This document shows positions 53,778 to 62,660 of a stretch of DNA of 64,000 nt, in pieces. Within the stretch, counting starts at the first letter, position 1. Every line of letters starts with the position of its first letter. The DNA is from Streptomyces roseicoloratus. GTDB lineage: Bacteria; Actinomycetota; Actinomycetes; Streptomycetales; Streptomycetaceae. The translations under genes and the position numbers were made by a program. The notes under the pieces are model-generated. The model was given only the letters and a program-made list of their open reading frames with translations. It made no database searches and was not told the origin of the DNA. Location: assembly GCF_004117935.1 (NCBI RefSeq), contig NZ_SDOY01000086.1, forward strand, positions 1-64,000, read 5' to 3'.

Positions 53778-55613
53778 GTGACCAGAACCGCACCCGAGGC
53801 CCTGGAGGGTCAGCACCCCATGGACCCCAGGGACGCCGAAGACCTCACGGCCGTCAAGGACGCGCGGGACGACCGGGACGACTGGGACCGCGCGGACCTC
53901 GCGGGACCGGCCGGGCCCGGGCGCACCGCGTGGCTGCGCAGGCTGCGGCGCTTCGGTTACCGCCCCGCCACCACGGGCTCCCTGGCCGTCGGGCTGCGCG
54001 AGCGGCTCGTGCCGCCGTACACCCGGCCCTCGCCGCGGCTGTGGTCGCTGCTCGGGATGTCCCCGAAGGCCGCCCACCGGGTGTGGCGGCTCGCCGCCTG
54101 GGGCGGGCCGCTGCTCGTCGCGCTGGTCGCGGGCCTGCTGCGGTTCTGGAAGCTGGACAAGCCGCACGCGGTGATATTCGACGAGACGTACTACGCCAAG
54201 GACTCCTGGGCGCTGATCAACCAGGGCTACGAGGGCGCCTGGCCGAAGGACATCGACAAGACGATCCTGTCCGACCCGGGCTCGGTCCTGGTGCCCACGG
54301 ACCCGGGCTACGTGGTCCATCCGCCGGTCGGCAAGTGGATCATCGGTCTGGGCGAGAAGCTGATCGGCTTCGAGCCGCTGGGCTGGCGGTTCATGGTGGC
54401 GCTGCTGGGCACCCTGTCGGTGCTGATGCTGTGCCGGATCGGCCGGCGGCTGTTCCGCTCGACGTTCCTGGGCTGCCTGGCGGGCCTGCTGCTGGCGGTC
54501 GACGGCCTGCACTTCGTGATGAGCCGCACGGCGCTGCTCGACCAGGTCCTGATGTTCTTCGTGCTGGCCGCCTTCGGCTGTCTGGTCGTGGACCGGGACC
54601 GGGCACGGGCCCGGCTCGCCGGGGCGCTGCCCGTCGACGAGGAGGGCGTGCTGCGGCCGGACGCGGACGTCGCGGAGCGGTTCGGGCTCGGCTGGCGGCC
54701 GTGGCGGCTCGCGGCCGGCGTGATGCTGGGCCTGGCCGCCGGCACCAAGTGGAACGGCCTCTACATCATGGCCGCGTTCGGCCTGATGACGGTGCTGTGG
54801 GACGTCGCCGCCCGGCGTACGGCCGGTGCGATCCGCCCGTACGCGGCGGTGGCCCGCCGTGACCTGGTCCCGGCGTTCGTGTCGACGGTCCCGGTCGCCA
54901 TCGCCACGTACCTCGCCTCCTGGTCGGGCTGGATCTTCACGGACAGGGGCTACTTCCGGAACTGGGCCGCCGAGCAGGACAAGCTGAACGGCGGCGGGGC
55001 CTGGAGCTGGCTGCCGGACTGGCTGCGCAGCCTGTGGCACTACGAGACCGAGGTCTACAAGTTCCACGTGGGCCTGAGCTCGCCGCACACCTACGAGTCC
55101 AACCCGTGGAGCTGGCTCGTCCTGGGCCGCCCGGTCTCCTACTTCTACGAGTCCCCCGCCCCCGGCACCGCGGGCTGCCCCGCCGACGCCAAGGAGAAGT
55201 GCGCCCAGGAGGTCCTGGCCATCGGCACCCCGCTGCTGTGGTGGGCGGCCTGCTTCGCGCTCCTCTACGTCCTGTGGCGCTGGGCCTTCCGCCGCGACTG
55301 GCGCGCGGGCGCCATCGCCTGCGCCTTCCTGGCCGGCTGGGCACCGTGGCTGCTCTACCAGGAACGCACCATTTTCCTTTTCTACGCGGTGGTGTTCGTC
55401 CCGTTCCTGTGCCTCGCGGTGGCGATGATGCTGGGGGCGATCGTGGGCCCGGCGGGTTCCTCGGAAAGGCGGCGCACCTTCGGGGCGGTGGCCGCGGGTG
55501 TGCTCGTTCTCCTCATCGTCTGGAATTTCATCTACTTCTGGCCGATCTACACGGGGCAGGCGATTCCGATGGACCAATGGCGCAACAGGATGTGGCTCGA
55601 CACGTGGGTGTGA
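53778..55613 (+). CDS. pmt: Protein O-mannosyltransferase (Pmt)
   Basis: 611 residues (GTG 53778; ATG 53821 possible). Cytoplasmic acidic N-terminus, then about 11 membrane spans. GT39 hallmark VIFDETYYAKD in the first extracytoplasmic loop (Asp-Glu catalytic), PPVGKWIIGLGE, SRTALLDQVLMFF, AAGTKWNGLY and the C-terminal WAPWLLYQERTIFLFY with VWNFIYFWPIYTG. Transfers mannose from polyprenyl phosphate to secreted proteins. The PBP gene downstream may be a substrate, since that neighbour is reported glycosylated in S. coelicolor (recall). Confidence 0.95.
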   Translation: MTRTAPEALEGQHPMDPRDAEDLTAVKDARDDRDDWDRADLAGPAGPGRTAWLRRLRRFGYRPATTGSLAVGLRERLVPPYTRPSPRLWSLLGMSPKAAHRVWRLAAWGGPLLVALVAGLLRFWKLDKPHAVIFDETYYAKDSWALINQGYEGAWPKDIDKTILSDPGSVLVPTDPGYVVHPPVGKWIIGLGEKLIGFEPLGWRFMVALLGTLSVLMLCRIGRRLFRSTFLGCLAGLLLAVDGLHFVMSRTALLDQVLMFFVLAAFGCLVVDRDRARARLAGALPVDEEGVLRPDADVAERFGLGWRPWRLAAGVMLGLAAGTKWNGLYIMAAFGLMTVLWDVAARRTAGAIRPYAAVARRDLVPAFVSTVPVAIATYLASWSGWIFTDRGYFRNWAAEQDKLNGGGAWSWLPDWLRSLWHYETEVYKFHVGLSSPHTYESNPWSWLVLGRPVSYFYESPAPGTAGCPADAKEKCAQEVLAIGTPLLWWAACFALLYVLWRWAFRRDWRAGAIACAFLAGWAPWLLYQERTIFLFYAVVFVPFLCLAVAMMLGAIVGPAGSSERRRTFGAVAAGVLVLLIVWNFIYFWPIYTGQAIPMDQWRNRMWLDTWV

Positions 55614-55741
55614 CGGAAGGCGACACCGGGGCGCGGCGGGAAACAGACGCTCTGGTCGCTTTCCTGTAACGATCGCCGTCGGCTGTCACTCCTGTCGCTT
55701 AGGCTGCCTCGAGGCCACACCTGGGGGAGGGAGGCGCAGCC

Positions 55742-57397
55742 ATGCGCAGTGGTGCGAAGGTCGCGATCGTGGGCGGGGCGTTCGTCGTCGTCGCGAGCGG
55801 GGTCGGTTACGGGGGATACAACCTCTGGAGCGGGATCACCGGCGGTTCCGGCGGCGCGGTGGGCACGTCGGGCAGCGAGAGCAGGAAGACCGGCCCGGTC
55901 ACCTCGGAGGAGGTGACGTCGACCGCGAAGGACTTCCTGGCGGCCTGGGCCACGGGCGAGTCGGACCGGGCGGCGCAACTGACCAACAACCCGGTCGAGG
56001 CCGGTCCCGCGCTGCTCGGCTTCCGCGAGGAGGCCAAGGTCTCCGCCGTGACCATCACCCCGGGCGCGCCGACCGGGTCGGGCTCGGTGCCGTTCACGGT
56101 GAAGGCGACCGTCACCCACGACGGCGTCTCCAAGCCGTGGACGTACGCCTCCGAGCTGACCGTGGTACGCGGCCTCACCACCGGCCGACCACTGGTCGAC
56201 TGGGAGCCGGCCGTGCTGCACCCGAAGCTGACGACGAAGACGGCGACGCTCCGCACGGGCGGCGCGAAGACCGGCGAGATCCAGGCCGTGGACCGCAAGG
56301 GCCGGGTCCTGACCGCCGAGAAGTACCCGTCGCTCGGCCCGGTCCTGGCCCAGCTGCGCGACCGGTACGGCTCGACGACGGGCGGCAAGCCGGGCGTCGA
56401 GGTCTACGTCGACTCGGGCGAACAGGGCGTCCCCGACACCACCCTGCTGACCCTCGCCAAGGGCGAGCCCGGCAGGCTGCAGACGACGATCGACGCGGAC
56501 GTGCAGGCGGCGGCCGAGAAGGCGGTGGCCCGCTACGGGACGGCGTCGGTGGTGGCGATCCAGCCGTCGACGGGCGCGGTGCGGGCGGTGGCGAACAGCC
56601 CGGCGAACGGGTTCAACACGGCCTTCCAGGGCAAGAAGATGCCCGGCTCGACGATGAAGATCGTCACGGCGGCGCTGCTCCTCGAGAAGGGCCTGGTGAA
56701 GGCGGACGCCGTCACGGACTGCCCGTCCGAGGCGATGTACAACGGGCGGACGATCCGCAACCTCGACGACTTCTCCCTGCAGGGCAAGACCTTCGGATAC
56801 GCCTTCGCCATGTCCTGCAACACGGCCTTCATCAAGAAGATCGACGACGTGGAGGACATCGAGGGCGACGACTTCGGACTCGCGCGGGAGGCGCGGGAGG
56901 TCTTCGGTATCGGCCTGGACTGGAAGACCGGCATCGTGTCGGAGGACGGCAGCGTCCCGGAGGCTTCGGGAGCCGCGGCGGCCGAGCAGTACATAGGCCA
57001 GGGCACCGTCACGATGAACCCGCTGAACGTCGCGTCGATCACGGCGACCGCGAAGGCGGGCGAGTTCAAGCAGCCGTATCTGGTGGCGGCGGACGTCGAC
57101 AACCGCGCGTTCGCGGAGGCCGAGCGGAAACTGCCGGCGCAGGTGGCGAAGCAGCTGCGCGAGATGATGCGGACGACGGCGACGGCGCGCTACGGCACGG
57201 CCACGGACGCCATGGCGTCCGTGGGCGGGGACAAGGGCGCGAAGACCGGCTCGGCGGAGGTCGACGGCCAGGGCGTGTCGGACTCCTGGTTCACGGGCTT
57301 CTCCGACGACCTCGCGGCAGCGGCCTTCGTCCAGGGCGCGGGCCACGGGGCGACGGCGGCGGGCCCGGTGGTGGCGCAGGTCCTGAGGGCGGGCTGA
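55742..57397 (+). CDS. Class B-like penicillin-binding protein with NTF2-like domain
   Basis: 551 residues, ATG at 55742 with GGGAGG upstream. An N-terminal membrane anchor (VAIVGGAFVVVASGVGYGGY), a MecA-N/NTF2-like domain (~55-150), dimerisation linker, then transpeptidase: PGSTMK (Ser303, Lys306), SCN (358-360) and KTGS (from Lys501). Crosslinks peptidoglycan outside the membrane. A TAGGCT -10-like box lies about 40 bp upstream. Confidence 0.94.
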   Translation: MRSGAKVAIVGGAFVVVASGVGYGGYNLWSGITGGSGGAVGTSGSESRKTGPVTSEEVTSTAKDFLAAWATGESDRAAQLTNNPVEAGPALLGFREEAKVSAVTITPGAPTGSGSVPFTVKATVTHDGVSKPWTYASELTVVRGLTTGRPLVDWEPAVLHPKLTTKTATLRTGGAKTGEIQAVDRKGRVLTAEKYPSLGPVLAQLRDRYGSTTGGKPGVEVYVDSGEQGVPDTTLLTLAKGEPGRLQTTIDADVQAAAEKAVARYGTASVVAIQPSTGAVRAVANSPANGFNTAFQGKKMPGSTMKIVTAALLLEKGLVKADAVTDCPSEAMYNGRTIRNLDDFSLQGKTFGYAFAMSCNTAFIKKIDDVEDIEGDDFGLAREAREVFGIGLDWKTGIVSEDGSVPEASGAAAAEQYIGQGTVTMNPLNVASITATAKAGEFKQPYLVAADVDNRAFAEAERKLPAQVAKQLREMMRTTATARYGTATDAMASVGGDKGAKTGSAEVDGQGVSDSWFTGFSDDLAAAAFVQGAGHGATAAGPVVAQVLRAG

Positions 57398-57469
57398 CGG
57401 CTCGACGTGCGGCGGTGTGCGGCGACGTAGTCGCGGGAGTAGTCGCGGGAGCGACGCCGGTAACTGTTC

Positions 57470-57748
57470 GGAAGCGGCGCCGTAGGCCGCGGAAGCCGAC
57501 ACCGTCAGCTCCTCGGGACGCGGCGCGGTAGGCCCGGGAGGTGACGTCGAGCCCCCGGCCGCGGCACGGTAGGCCCGGGAGGTGACGTCGAGCCGTCCCC
57601 GGGCCGCGGCGCGGTAGGCCTGGGACGTGACGTCGAGCCGGCCCCCGGCCGCGGCGCGGTAGGCCTGGGACGTGACGCCAAGCCGGCCCCCGGCCGCGGC
57701 GCCGTCAGCACGCTTGAACGCGGCGCCGTAGGTCCCGGGAGGTGACAC
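57470..57748. repeat. Degenerate minisatellite, about six units of 41-45 bp
   Basis: GCGGCGCGGTAGGCC + (C/T)GGGA(G/C)GTGACGTCGAGCC recurs with GCGGTAGG-type cores near 57525, 57566, 57611 and 57655 and decayed copies at both ends. It fills much of the 558-bp space between the PBP and transporter genes. Minus-strand translation gives VTSQAYRAAAGGRLD-type peptide repeats, but no start or regulation supports a gene. Confidence 0.85.
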
Positions 57749-57818
57749 CCGGGGTTCCCCGGGCCCCCGCCCGCGCTCCCTCGCGTGCCCTGTACACGTA
57801 CCGCTAGCGTGCGGGGTC

Positions 57819-57959
57819 ATGACCACGTCACCCGCTGATGCCGCTTCCCGTTCCGCCACGACAGCCGGGGCCCCGCGCGGCCCCCTCGCGCCGGGCCCGG
57901 AGCCGCGTGCCGCCCGCGCGGGCGGCACGCCGGCGGGCCCCGACGGACGTGCGGCGTGA
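57819..57959 (+). CDS. 46-codon leader ORF upstream of the EamA transporter
   Basis: ATG at 57819, MTTSPADAASRSATTAGAPR then Pro/Gly/Ala-rich sequence, ending in a TGA that overlaps the transporter GTG (GTGA). A TAGCGT box ends 8 nt before the ATG, so the mRNA may be leaderless. No homology recognised. It may be a true leader peptide or the transporter's real N-terminus displaced by a frameshift. Confidence 0.45.
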   Translation: MTTSPADAASRSATTAGAPRGPLAPGPEPRAARAGGTPAGPDGRAA

Positions 57960-58807
57960 CGCCGCTGGTCGCGGCGGCGGTGCTGCTCGCCGCGGTGACG
58001 CACGCGAGCTGGAACGCGATCGCGGCGGGCATCCTCGACCAGCTGCTGTCCTTCACCCTGATAGCCGGCGGCGGCGCCCTCATCGGCGCCGTCGGCGCGT
58101 GCCTCACCCCGCTGCCGGAGGCCGGGGCGTGGCCGTACCTGATCGCCTCGGCCGTCCTCCATGTCGCCTACTACGCGCTCCTGATGAAGTCCTTCGAGCT
58201 CGGCGACTTCGGGCAGATGTACCCGATCGCGCGCGGCACGGCGCCGCTGGTCGTGACGCTGCTCGCCGCGGTGTTCGTCGGCGAGGTCCCCGGCGGCGGG
58301 CAGCTCGCGGGCGTCGCGGTCGCCAGCGCGGGCCTCACCGGCCTGGCCCTGTGGGGCATTCGCGGCAAGGGCGCGCGCCCGCACTGGCCGGCGCTGCTGG
58401 CCGCCGGGGCGACCGGGCTGTCGATCGCCGCGTACACGGTGGTCGACGGTGTCGGCGTCCGCGCCTCCGGCACGCCGCTGGGCTACATCGCCTGGCTGAT
58501 GCTGCTGGAAGGGCTGGTCATCCCGGCGTACGCGCTCCACCGCCGCCGCGGCCGGCTGGCCGCCGAACTCCGCCCGTACGCCGTCCGCGGCCTGCTCGGC
58601 GCGGCCCTGTCCGTCGCCGCCTACGCCCTGGTCCTGTGGGCCCAGACCCAGGCGCCGCTGGCGCCGATCGCGGCGCTGCGCGAGTCCTCGATCATCGTGG
58701 GCGCCGCGATCGGCGCCCTCCTCTTCAAGGAACGCTTCGGCGGGCCCCGGGTCGCGGCGGCGGGCCTGATGGTGGTGGGCATCGGGCTGATGCTGTACGC
58801 GAGCTGA
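57956..58807 (+). CDS. EamA/DMT family transporter
   Basis: 283 residues from a GTG at 57956. Ten membrane spans in two EamA halves (THASWNAIAAGILDQLLSFT; MYPIARGTAPLVVTLLAAVF; LAPIAALRESSIIVGAAIGA; LFKERFGGPRVAAAGLMVVG). Predicted metabolite exporter; substrate unknown. Ends in a GGGGGC/GCCCCC hairpin. Confidence 0.9.
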   Translation: MTPLVAAAVLLAAVTHASWNAIAAGILDQLLSFTLIAGGGALIGAVGACLTPLPEAGAWPYLIASAVLHVAYYALLMKSFELGDFGQMYPIARGTAPLVVTLLAAVFVGEVPGGGQLAGVAVASAGLTGLALWGIRGKGARPHWPALLAAGATGLSIAAYTVVDGVGVRASGTPLGYIAWLMLLEGLVIPAYALHRRRGRLAAELRPYAVRGLLGAALSVAAYALVLWAQTQAPLAPIAALRESSIIVGAAIGALLFKERFGGPRVAAAGLMVVGIGLMLYAS

Positions 58808-58808
58808 C

Positions 58809-58825
58809 GGGGGCCGGAAGCCCCC
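58809..58825 (+). terminator. Hairpin after the EamA gene
   Basis: GGGGGC-CGGAA-GCCCCC directly after the stop; short but perfect. Confidence 0.6.
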
Positions 58826-58850
58826 TGCCCGTACCTCCCCCTTCCCTTGC

Positions 58851-58877
58851 CTATCGTTTTTCGATAGATTCCTATCG
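58851..58877 (+). promoter_or_regulatory. CTATCG/CGATAG operator-like cluster before the DUF2975-HTH operon
   Basis: CTATCG (58851-58856), TTTTT, CGATAG (58862-58867), and another CTATCG at 58872-58877. An AT-rich dyad in a GC-rich context, 26-52 bp before the ATG. It is probably bound by the HTH protein encoded second in the operon. Confidence 0.65.
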
Positions 58878-58902
58878 TGAATCGAGTGGAGGAGTGGTGT
58901 CG

Positions 58903-59400
58903 ATGGGCAACATGACGGTGCTGGCCCTGCGGGGCGTGCTCGTGGCCCTGCTGGGAGGTTCGGTGTTCGTGCAGGCGGTGATGGTGCCGCTGCTGGCCGC
59001 CGACCTCGACGGCCTCGAAGGCGATCTCGCCCACCTCAGGACGCCGCTCCTGGCGGTCGTCCTGCTGGGAGTCGTGAGCGCCCAGGTCGTCCTGGTGTGC
59101 GTGTGGCGGCTCGTGACGATGGTGCGGCGCGGGACGGTCTTCTCGACCAGGGCCTTCCGGTACGTGCACATCGTGATCGGCGCGCTCGTGGCCGCGGCCC
59201 TGCTGGTGTTCGCGCTCGGAGTGATCCTGGCACCGGGCGAGGCCGTCGCGCCGGGCGTGGTCCTGCTGATCGGCGGCGTGGGCGTGGCGGTCCTGGGGGT
59301 CGCGCTCATCGTGCTGGTGCTGCGGATGCTGCTGGCGCAGGCGGTCGACCGCGACGTCGAGGCGACGCGGATGCGGGCCGAGCTCGACGAGGTGATCTGA
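58903..59400 (+). CDS. DUF2975 family membrane protein
   Basis: 165 residues, ATG at 58903 with GGAGGAG 8 nt upstream. Four spans with RTPLLAVVLLGVVSAQVVLV, VWRLVTMVRRGTVFSTRAFR and a C-terminal Arg/Glu-rich helix. DUF2975 proteins are typically encoded with a small Xre/YozG-like HTH, as here. Function unknown. Confidence 0.88.
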   Translation: MGNMTVLALRGVLVALLGGSVFVQAVMVPLLAADLDGLEGDLAHLRTPLLAVVLLGVVSAQVVLVCVWRLVTMVRRGTVFSTRAFRYVHIVIGALVAAALLVFALGVILAPGEAVAPGVVLLIGGVGVAVLGVALIVLVLRMLLAQAVDRDVEATRMRAELDEVI

Positions 59401-59612
59401 TGCCGATCGTCGTCGACATCGACGTGATGCTCGCCCGGCGCAAGATGTCCGTGGGCGAGCTCGCGGAACGCGTCGGCATCACCCCGGCGAACCTGGCGGT
59501 CCTCAAGAACGGCCGCGCGAAGGCGGTGCGCTTCACCACCCTCGAAGCCCTCTGCGAGGCCCTGGCGTGCCAGCCGGGCGACCTGCTCCGCTGGCAGGCG
59601 GAGGAGGTCTGA
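59400..59612 (+). CDS. Small HTH regulator (YozG/Xre type)
   Basis: 70 residues; the ATG at 59400 overlaps the DUF2975 stop by 1 nt. IVVDIDVMLARRKMSVGELA, RVGITPANLAVLKNGRAKAV and LCEALACQPGDLLRW form a complete Cro/C1-type HTH. Likely autorepressor acting at 58851-58877. Confidence 0.93.
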   Translation: MPIVVDIDVMLARRKMSVGELAERVGITPANLAVLKNGRAKAVRFTTLEALCEALACQPGDLLRWQAEEV

Positions 59613-59694
59613 CCCGCCGTGCGGTGGGTGCCCCGACGGCGCCTGGCCAGGCGTGGCCGTGCGGTCTCGGTCAGGGGTGCATACGGTGGGGCAC

Positions 59695-59754
59695 GAGGGC
59701 CTTTCTGGTCGCCGGTGCAGATGTCGCCATCCACACCGAACCCGGAAGGCCCTC
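59695..59754. other. Inverted repeat in a gene-free gap
   Basis: GAGGGCCTTTC (59695-59705) and GGAAGGCCCTC (59744-59754) are complementary with one mismatch and 38 bp apart. The 59613-59829 gap contains no gene I can support; the repeat may be a relic of a small mobile element or a weak terminator. Confidence 0.4.
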
Positions 59755-59829
59755 ACCCGTTCAAGGTCCCTCAGCCGAGACCTGCATCACCCGTCCGCAA
59801 CCTCCCGGGACAGAACACCTGGGCGACAC

Positions 59830-60999
59830 CTAGGCGGCCAGCGACGCCCGCACCGCGCGTATCAGGGCCTGGGCGCGCGGGTCCGCCGTGACCGTCTTGC
59901 GCATGCCGTTCGTGACGTAGCCGAAGGAGACGCCCGAGTCCGGATCGGCGAAGCCGAGGGAGCCGCCGCGGCCCGGGTGGCCGAAGGACGTGGGGCCGAG
60001 CAGCGGGGACGCCGGGCCGTGCAGCATGTGGCCGAGGCCGAAGCGGGTGCCGACCACGAGGACCCGGTCGGGACCCGCGGACTCCTCGGTGCGCGCCAGG
60101 GCGAGGGTCGCGGGGGCGAAGAGGCGGGGGCCGCCGTCGACGGGGCCCAGGGTCGAGGCGTAGAAGCGGGCGAGGGCGCGCGCGGTGGCGACACCGGCGG
60201 AGCCGGGGAGCTCGGCGGCGCGGTACACCGGGTCGTTCTCGTCCGGCTTGGGCTCGATCACGCCGAACGCCCGGCGGGTCAGCGACTCCGGGTCCTGGTA
60301 GGCGGCGACGACCGCCGGCTTGGGGCGGAGCCGGAGCGCCGGGCTGTCCGGCGGTTCGATCTCCTCGACCGGGCCGAGCCTCCCCACCCGGTGCGCCTCG
60401 TCCTCCGGCAGGCCTATCCACAGGTCCAGGCCCAGCGGGCGGGCGACCTCCTCGGCGACCCAGCGGCCGATGGTGCGGCCGGTGACCCGGTGGACCAGGC
60501 CGGACAGCAGCCAGCTGAAGGTGTGGGCGTGGTAACCGTGGGCGGTGCCCGGCTCCCAGGCGGGGGCCTGGGCGGCGATCGCCTGCGTGGCGGTGTCCAG
60601 GTCGACCGCCTCGGCGAGGCTCAGCGGACGGTCGAGGACCGGCACGCCCGCCCGGTGCGCGAGCAGCTGCCGTACGGTCACGCGTTCCTTGCCCGCCGCC
60701 TTGAACTCCGGCCAGTACGTGGCGACCGGCGCGTCCAGGTCGAGCCGGCCGCGCTGGTGCAGGAGCAGGGGGACGGCCGCGGCGACGCCCTTCGTGGCCG
60801 AGCGGACGACCTGCGCGGTGTCCACCGCCCACGGGGCGTCCCCGTCCACGTCGCGCGTGCCCGCCCACAGGTCCACGACCTTGGTGCCGTCCCGGTAGAC
60901 GGCGACCGCAGCGCCGCGCTCCCCGCGCTGCTCGAAGTTGCGCAGGAACGCGTCCCTGACCGGCTCGAATCCCGCCGCCACCGTGCCCCGGACGTCCAC
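59830..60999 (-). CDS. Serine hydrolase, class C beta-lactamase/esterase fold
   Basis: 389 residues from a GTG at 60999 (VDVRGTVAAGFEPVRDAF; the open frame continues upstream from a TTG without homology). Catalytic SxxK in VVRSATKGVAAAVP, Tyr motif HGYHAHTFSWLL, and HPGRGGSLGFADPDSGVSFG near the C-terminus. No signal peptide. EstB-type esterase or peptidase; substrate unknown. Confidence 0.9.
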   Translation of the reverse strand: MDVRGTVAAGFEPVRDAFLRNFEQRGERGAAVAVYRDGTKVVDLWAGTRDVDGDAPWAVDTAQVVRSATKGVAAAVPLLLHQRGRLDLDAPVATYWPEFKAAGKERVTVRQLLAHRAGVPVLDRPLSLAEAVDLDTATQAIAAQAPAWEPGTAHGYHAHTFSWLLSGLVHRVTGRTIGRWVAEEVARPLGLDLWIGLPEDEAHRVGRLGPVEEIEPPDSPALRLRPKPAVVAAYQDPESLTRRAFGVIEPKPDENDPVYRAAELPGSAGVATARALARFYASTLGPVDGGPRLFAPATLALARTEESAGPDRVLVVGTRFGLGHMLHGPASPLLGPTSFGHPGRGGSLGFADPDSGVSFGYVTNGMRKTVTADPRAQALIRAVRASLAA

Positions 61000-61136
61000 C
61001 TGAACCCACGCTTCCTCTCGTACGACCGAACTGCTCCCATGGTGCAACGTGGGACCGACATCCCCGATTCCGGGGGCCGCGGTCAGGGGCCCGGGGACCG
61101 TGGGGGTCGGGTCGGGACCCTCAGGGTCTCCCGTCG

Positions 61137-61901
61137 TCAGGCGACCGAGCTCGGCACGAAGCCGTACGGCAGTTCCAGGCGGTGCCGGGCCATGAGCTCC
61201 TCGTCGGCCAGGATGTCGGCGGTCCGCCCGTCGGCGGCGATCACGCCCTCGCTGAGGATGACCGAGCGCGGGCAGAGCTCCAGGGCGTACGGCAGGTCGT
61301 GGGTGACCATGAGGACGGTGACGTCCAGGGAGCGCAGGATGTCGGCGAGCTCGCGCCGGGAGGCCGGGTCGAGGTTGGAGGACGGCTCGTCGAGGACGAG
61401 GATCTCCGGTTCCATGGCGAGCACGGTCGCCACGGCCACCCGCCGCCGCTGCCCGAAGGACAGGTGGTGCGGCGGCCGGTCGGCGAACTCCTCCATGCCG
61501 ACCCGGGCGAGCGCCTTGCGGACCACGGTCTCCAGCTCGGCGCCCCGGACACCGGCCGCCGCCGGGCCGAAGGCCACGTCCTCGCGGACGGTCGGCATGA
61601 ACAGCTGGTCGTCCGGGTCCTGGAAGACGATGCCGACCCGGCGCCTGATCTCGGCGAGGTGCTTCCTGCCGACCGGCAGGCCGGCGACGGTGACGCCGCC
61701 CGCACCGCCGGTCAGGATGCCGTTGAGGTGGAGCACCAGGGTGGTCTTGCCGGCGCCGTTGGGACCGAGCAGCGCGACGCGCTCGCCGCGCCCGACGGCC
61801 AGGTTCACGCCGAAGAGTGCCTGGTGGCCGTCGGGGTACGCGTACGCGAGGCCGCGTACGTCCAGCGAGGGGGGCTCGGCGGAAGGCTGGTGCTCGGTCA
61901 C
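61137..61901 (-). CDS. cbiO: ECF transporter ATPase (CbiO/NikO)
   Basis: 254 residues from a GTG at 61901 overlapping the cbiQ stop (GTGA); ATG 61910 is possible. Walker A LLGPNGAGKTT, Q-loop FQDPDDQLFMPTVREDVAFG, signature LSFGQRRR (the CbiO-type variant), Walker B ILVLDEPSSNLD. Drives cobalt or nickel import with CbiQ and CbiM. Confidence 0.95.
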   Translation of the reverse strand: MTEHQPSAEPPSLDVRGLAYAYPDGHQALFGVNLAVGRGERVALLGPNGAGKTTLVLHLNGILTGGAGGVTVAGLPVGRKHLAEIRRRVGIVFQDPDDQLFMPTVREDVAFGPAAAGVRGAELETVVRKALARVGMEEFADRPPHHLSFGQRRRVAVATVLAMEPEILVLDEPSSNLDPASRRELADILRSLDVTVLMVTHDLPYALELCPRSVILSEGVIAADGRTADILADEELMARHRLELPYGFVPSSVA

Positions 61902-62659
61902 AGGGTCCATCCCAGGAGGCAGATGAGGAGGGCGGCCGCGGGCAGGGCGGCGGCCCTGCGCCATTGGGCCGCGGTCGCGGTCACCTCGTCGATGACCGGC
62001 ATCGAGCCGGTGTAGCCGCGGCTGACCATGGCCAGGTGCACCCGCTCGCCGCGCTCGTACGAGCGGATGAAGAGGGCTCCGGCGGTCTTCGCGAGGACGC
62101 CCCAGTGCCGTACGCCCCTCGCCTCGAAGCCGCGCGAGCGGCGGGCGATCGACATGCGCCGCATCTCGTCCGTGATCACGTCGCCGTAGCGGATCATGAA
62201 GGAGGCGATCTGGACGAGCAGCGGCGGCAGCTTGAGCCGCTGGAGGCCGAGGAGCAGTTCGCGCAGTTCGGTGGTGGCGGCGAGCAGCACGGACGCGGCG
62301 ACGCCGAGAGTGCCCTTGGCGAGGACGTTCCACGCGCCCCACAGGCCCGGGACGGAGAGCGACACGCCGAGGACGGTCGTCTGCTCGCCGGGCACCACGA
62401 AGGGCATGAGCAGCGCGAAGGCGACGAACGGGATCTCGATGAGCAGCCGCTTCAGCAGGAAGCCGGCCGGGACGCGGGCCCGCACGGCGACGGCGCCGAG
62501 CAGGACCGCGTAGAGGGCGAAGGCCCACATCGCCTCGCGGGGCGTGGCGGCGACCACGACGACGAAGGCGAGGACGGCGGCGAGTTTGGTGTGCGGGGGC
62601 AGGGCGTGGACCGGCGAGTGCCCCTGCCGGTAGAGCTTGTGCGCGTGCCCCGCTCCCAT
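61898..62659 (-). CDS. cbiQ: ECF transporter transmembrane component (CbiQ/NikQ)
   Basis: 253 residues, ATG at 62659, 1 nt after the cbiM stop. About five spans and the two coupling-helix motifs (ARRSRGFEARGVRHW, MVSRGYTGSMPVIDE: A-R-[SG] class). Links the ATPase to the metal-binding subunit. Confidence 0.94.
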   Translation of the reverse strand: MGAGHAHKLYRQGHSPVHALPPHTKLAAVLAFVVVVAATPREAMWAFALYAVLLGAVAVRARVPAGFLLKRLLIEIPFVAFALLMPFVVPGEQTTVLGVSLSVPGLWGAWNVLAKGTLGVAASVLLAATTELRELLLGLQRLKLPPLLVQIASFMIRYGDVITDEMRRMSIARRSRGFEARGVRHWGVLAKTAGALFIRSYERGERVHLAMVSRGYTGSMPVIDEVTATAAQWRRAAALPAAALLICLLGWTL

Positions 62660-62660
62660 G

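Noticed and set aside
57470-57748. CRISPR array
   Set aside because: Units are contiguous and diverging with no unique spacers, and no cas genes occur in the window.
59613-59829. Possible gene fragment between the HTH gene and the serine hydrolase
   Set aside because: Short frames on both strands lack recognisable motifs; only an inverted repeat is supported.
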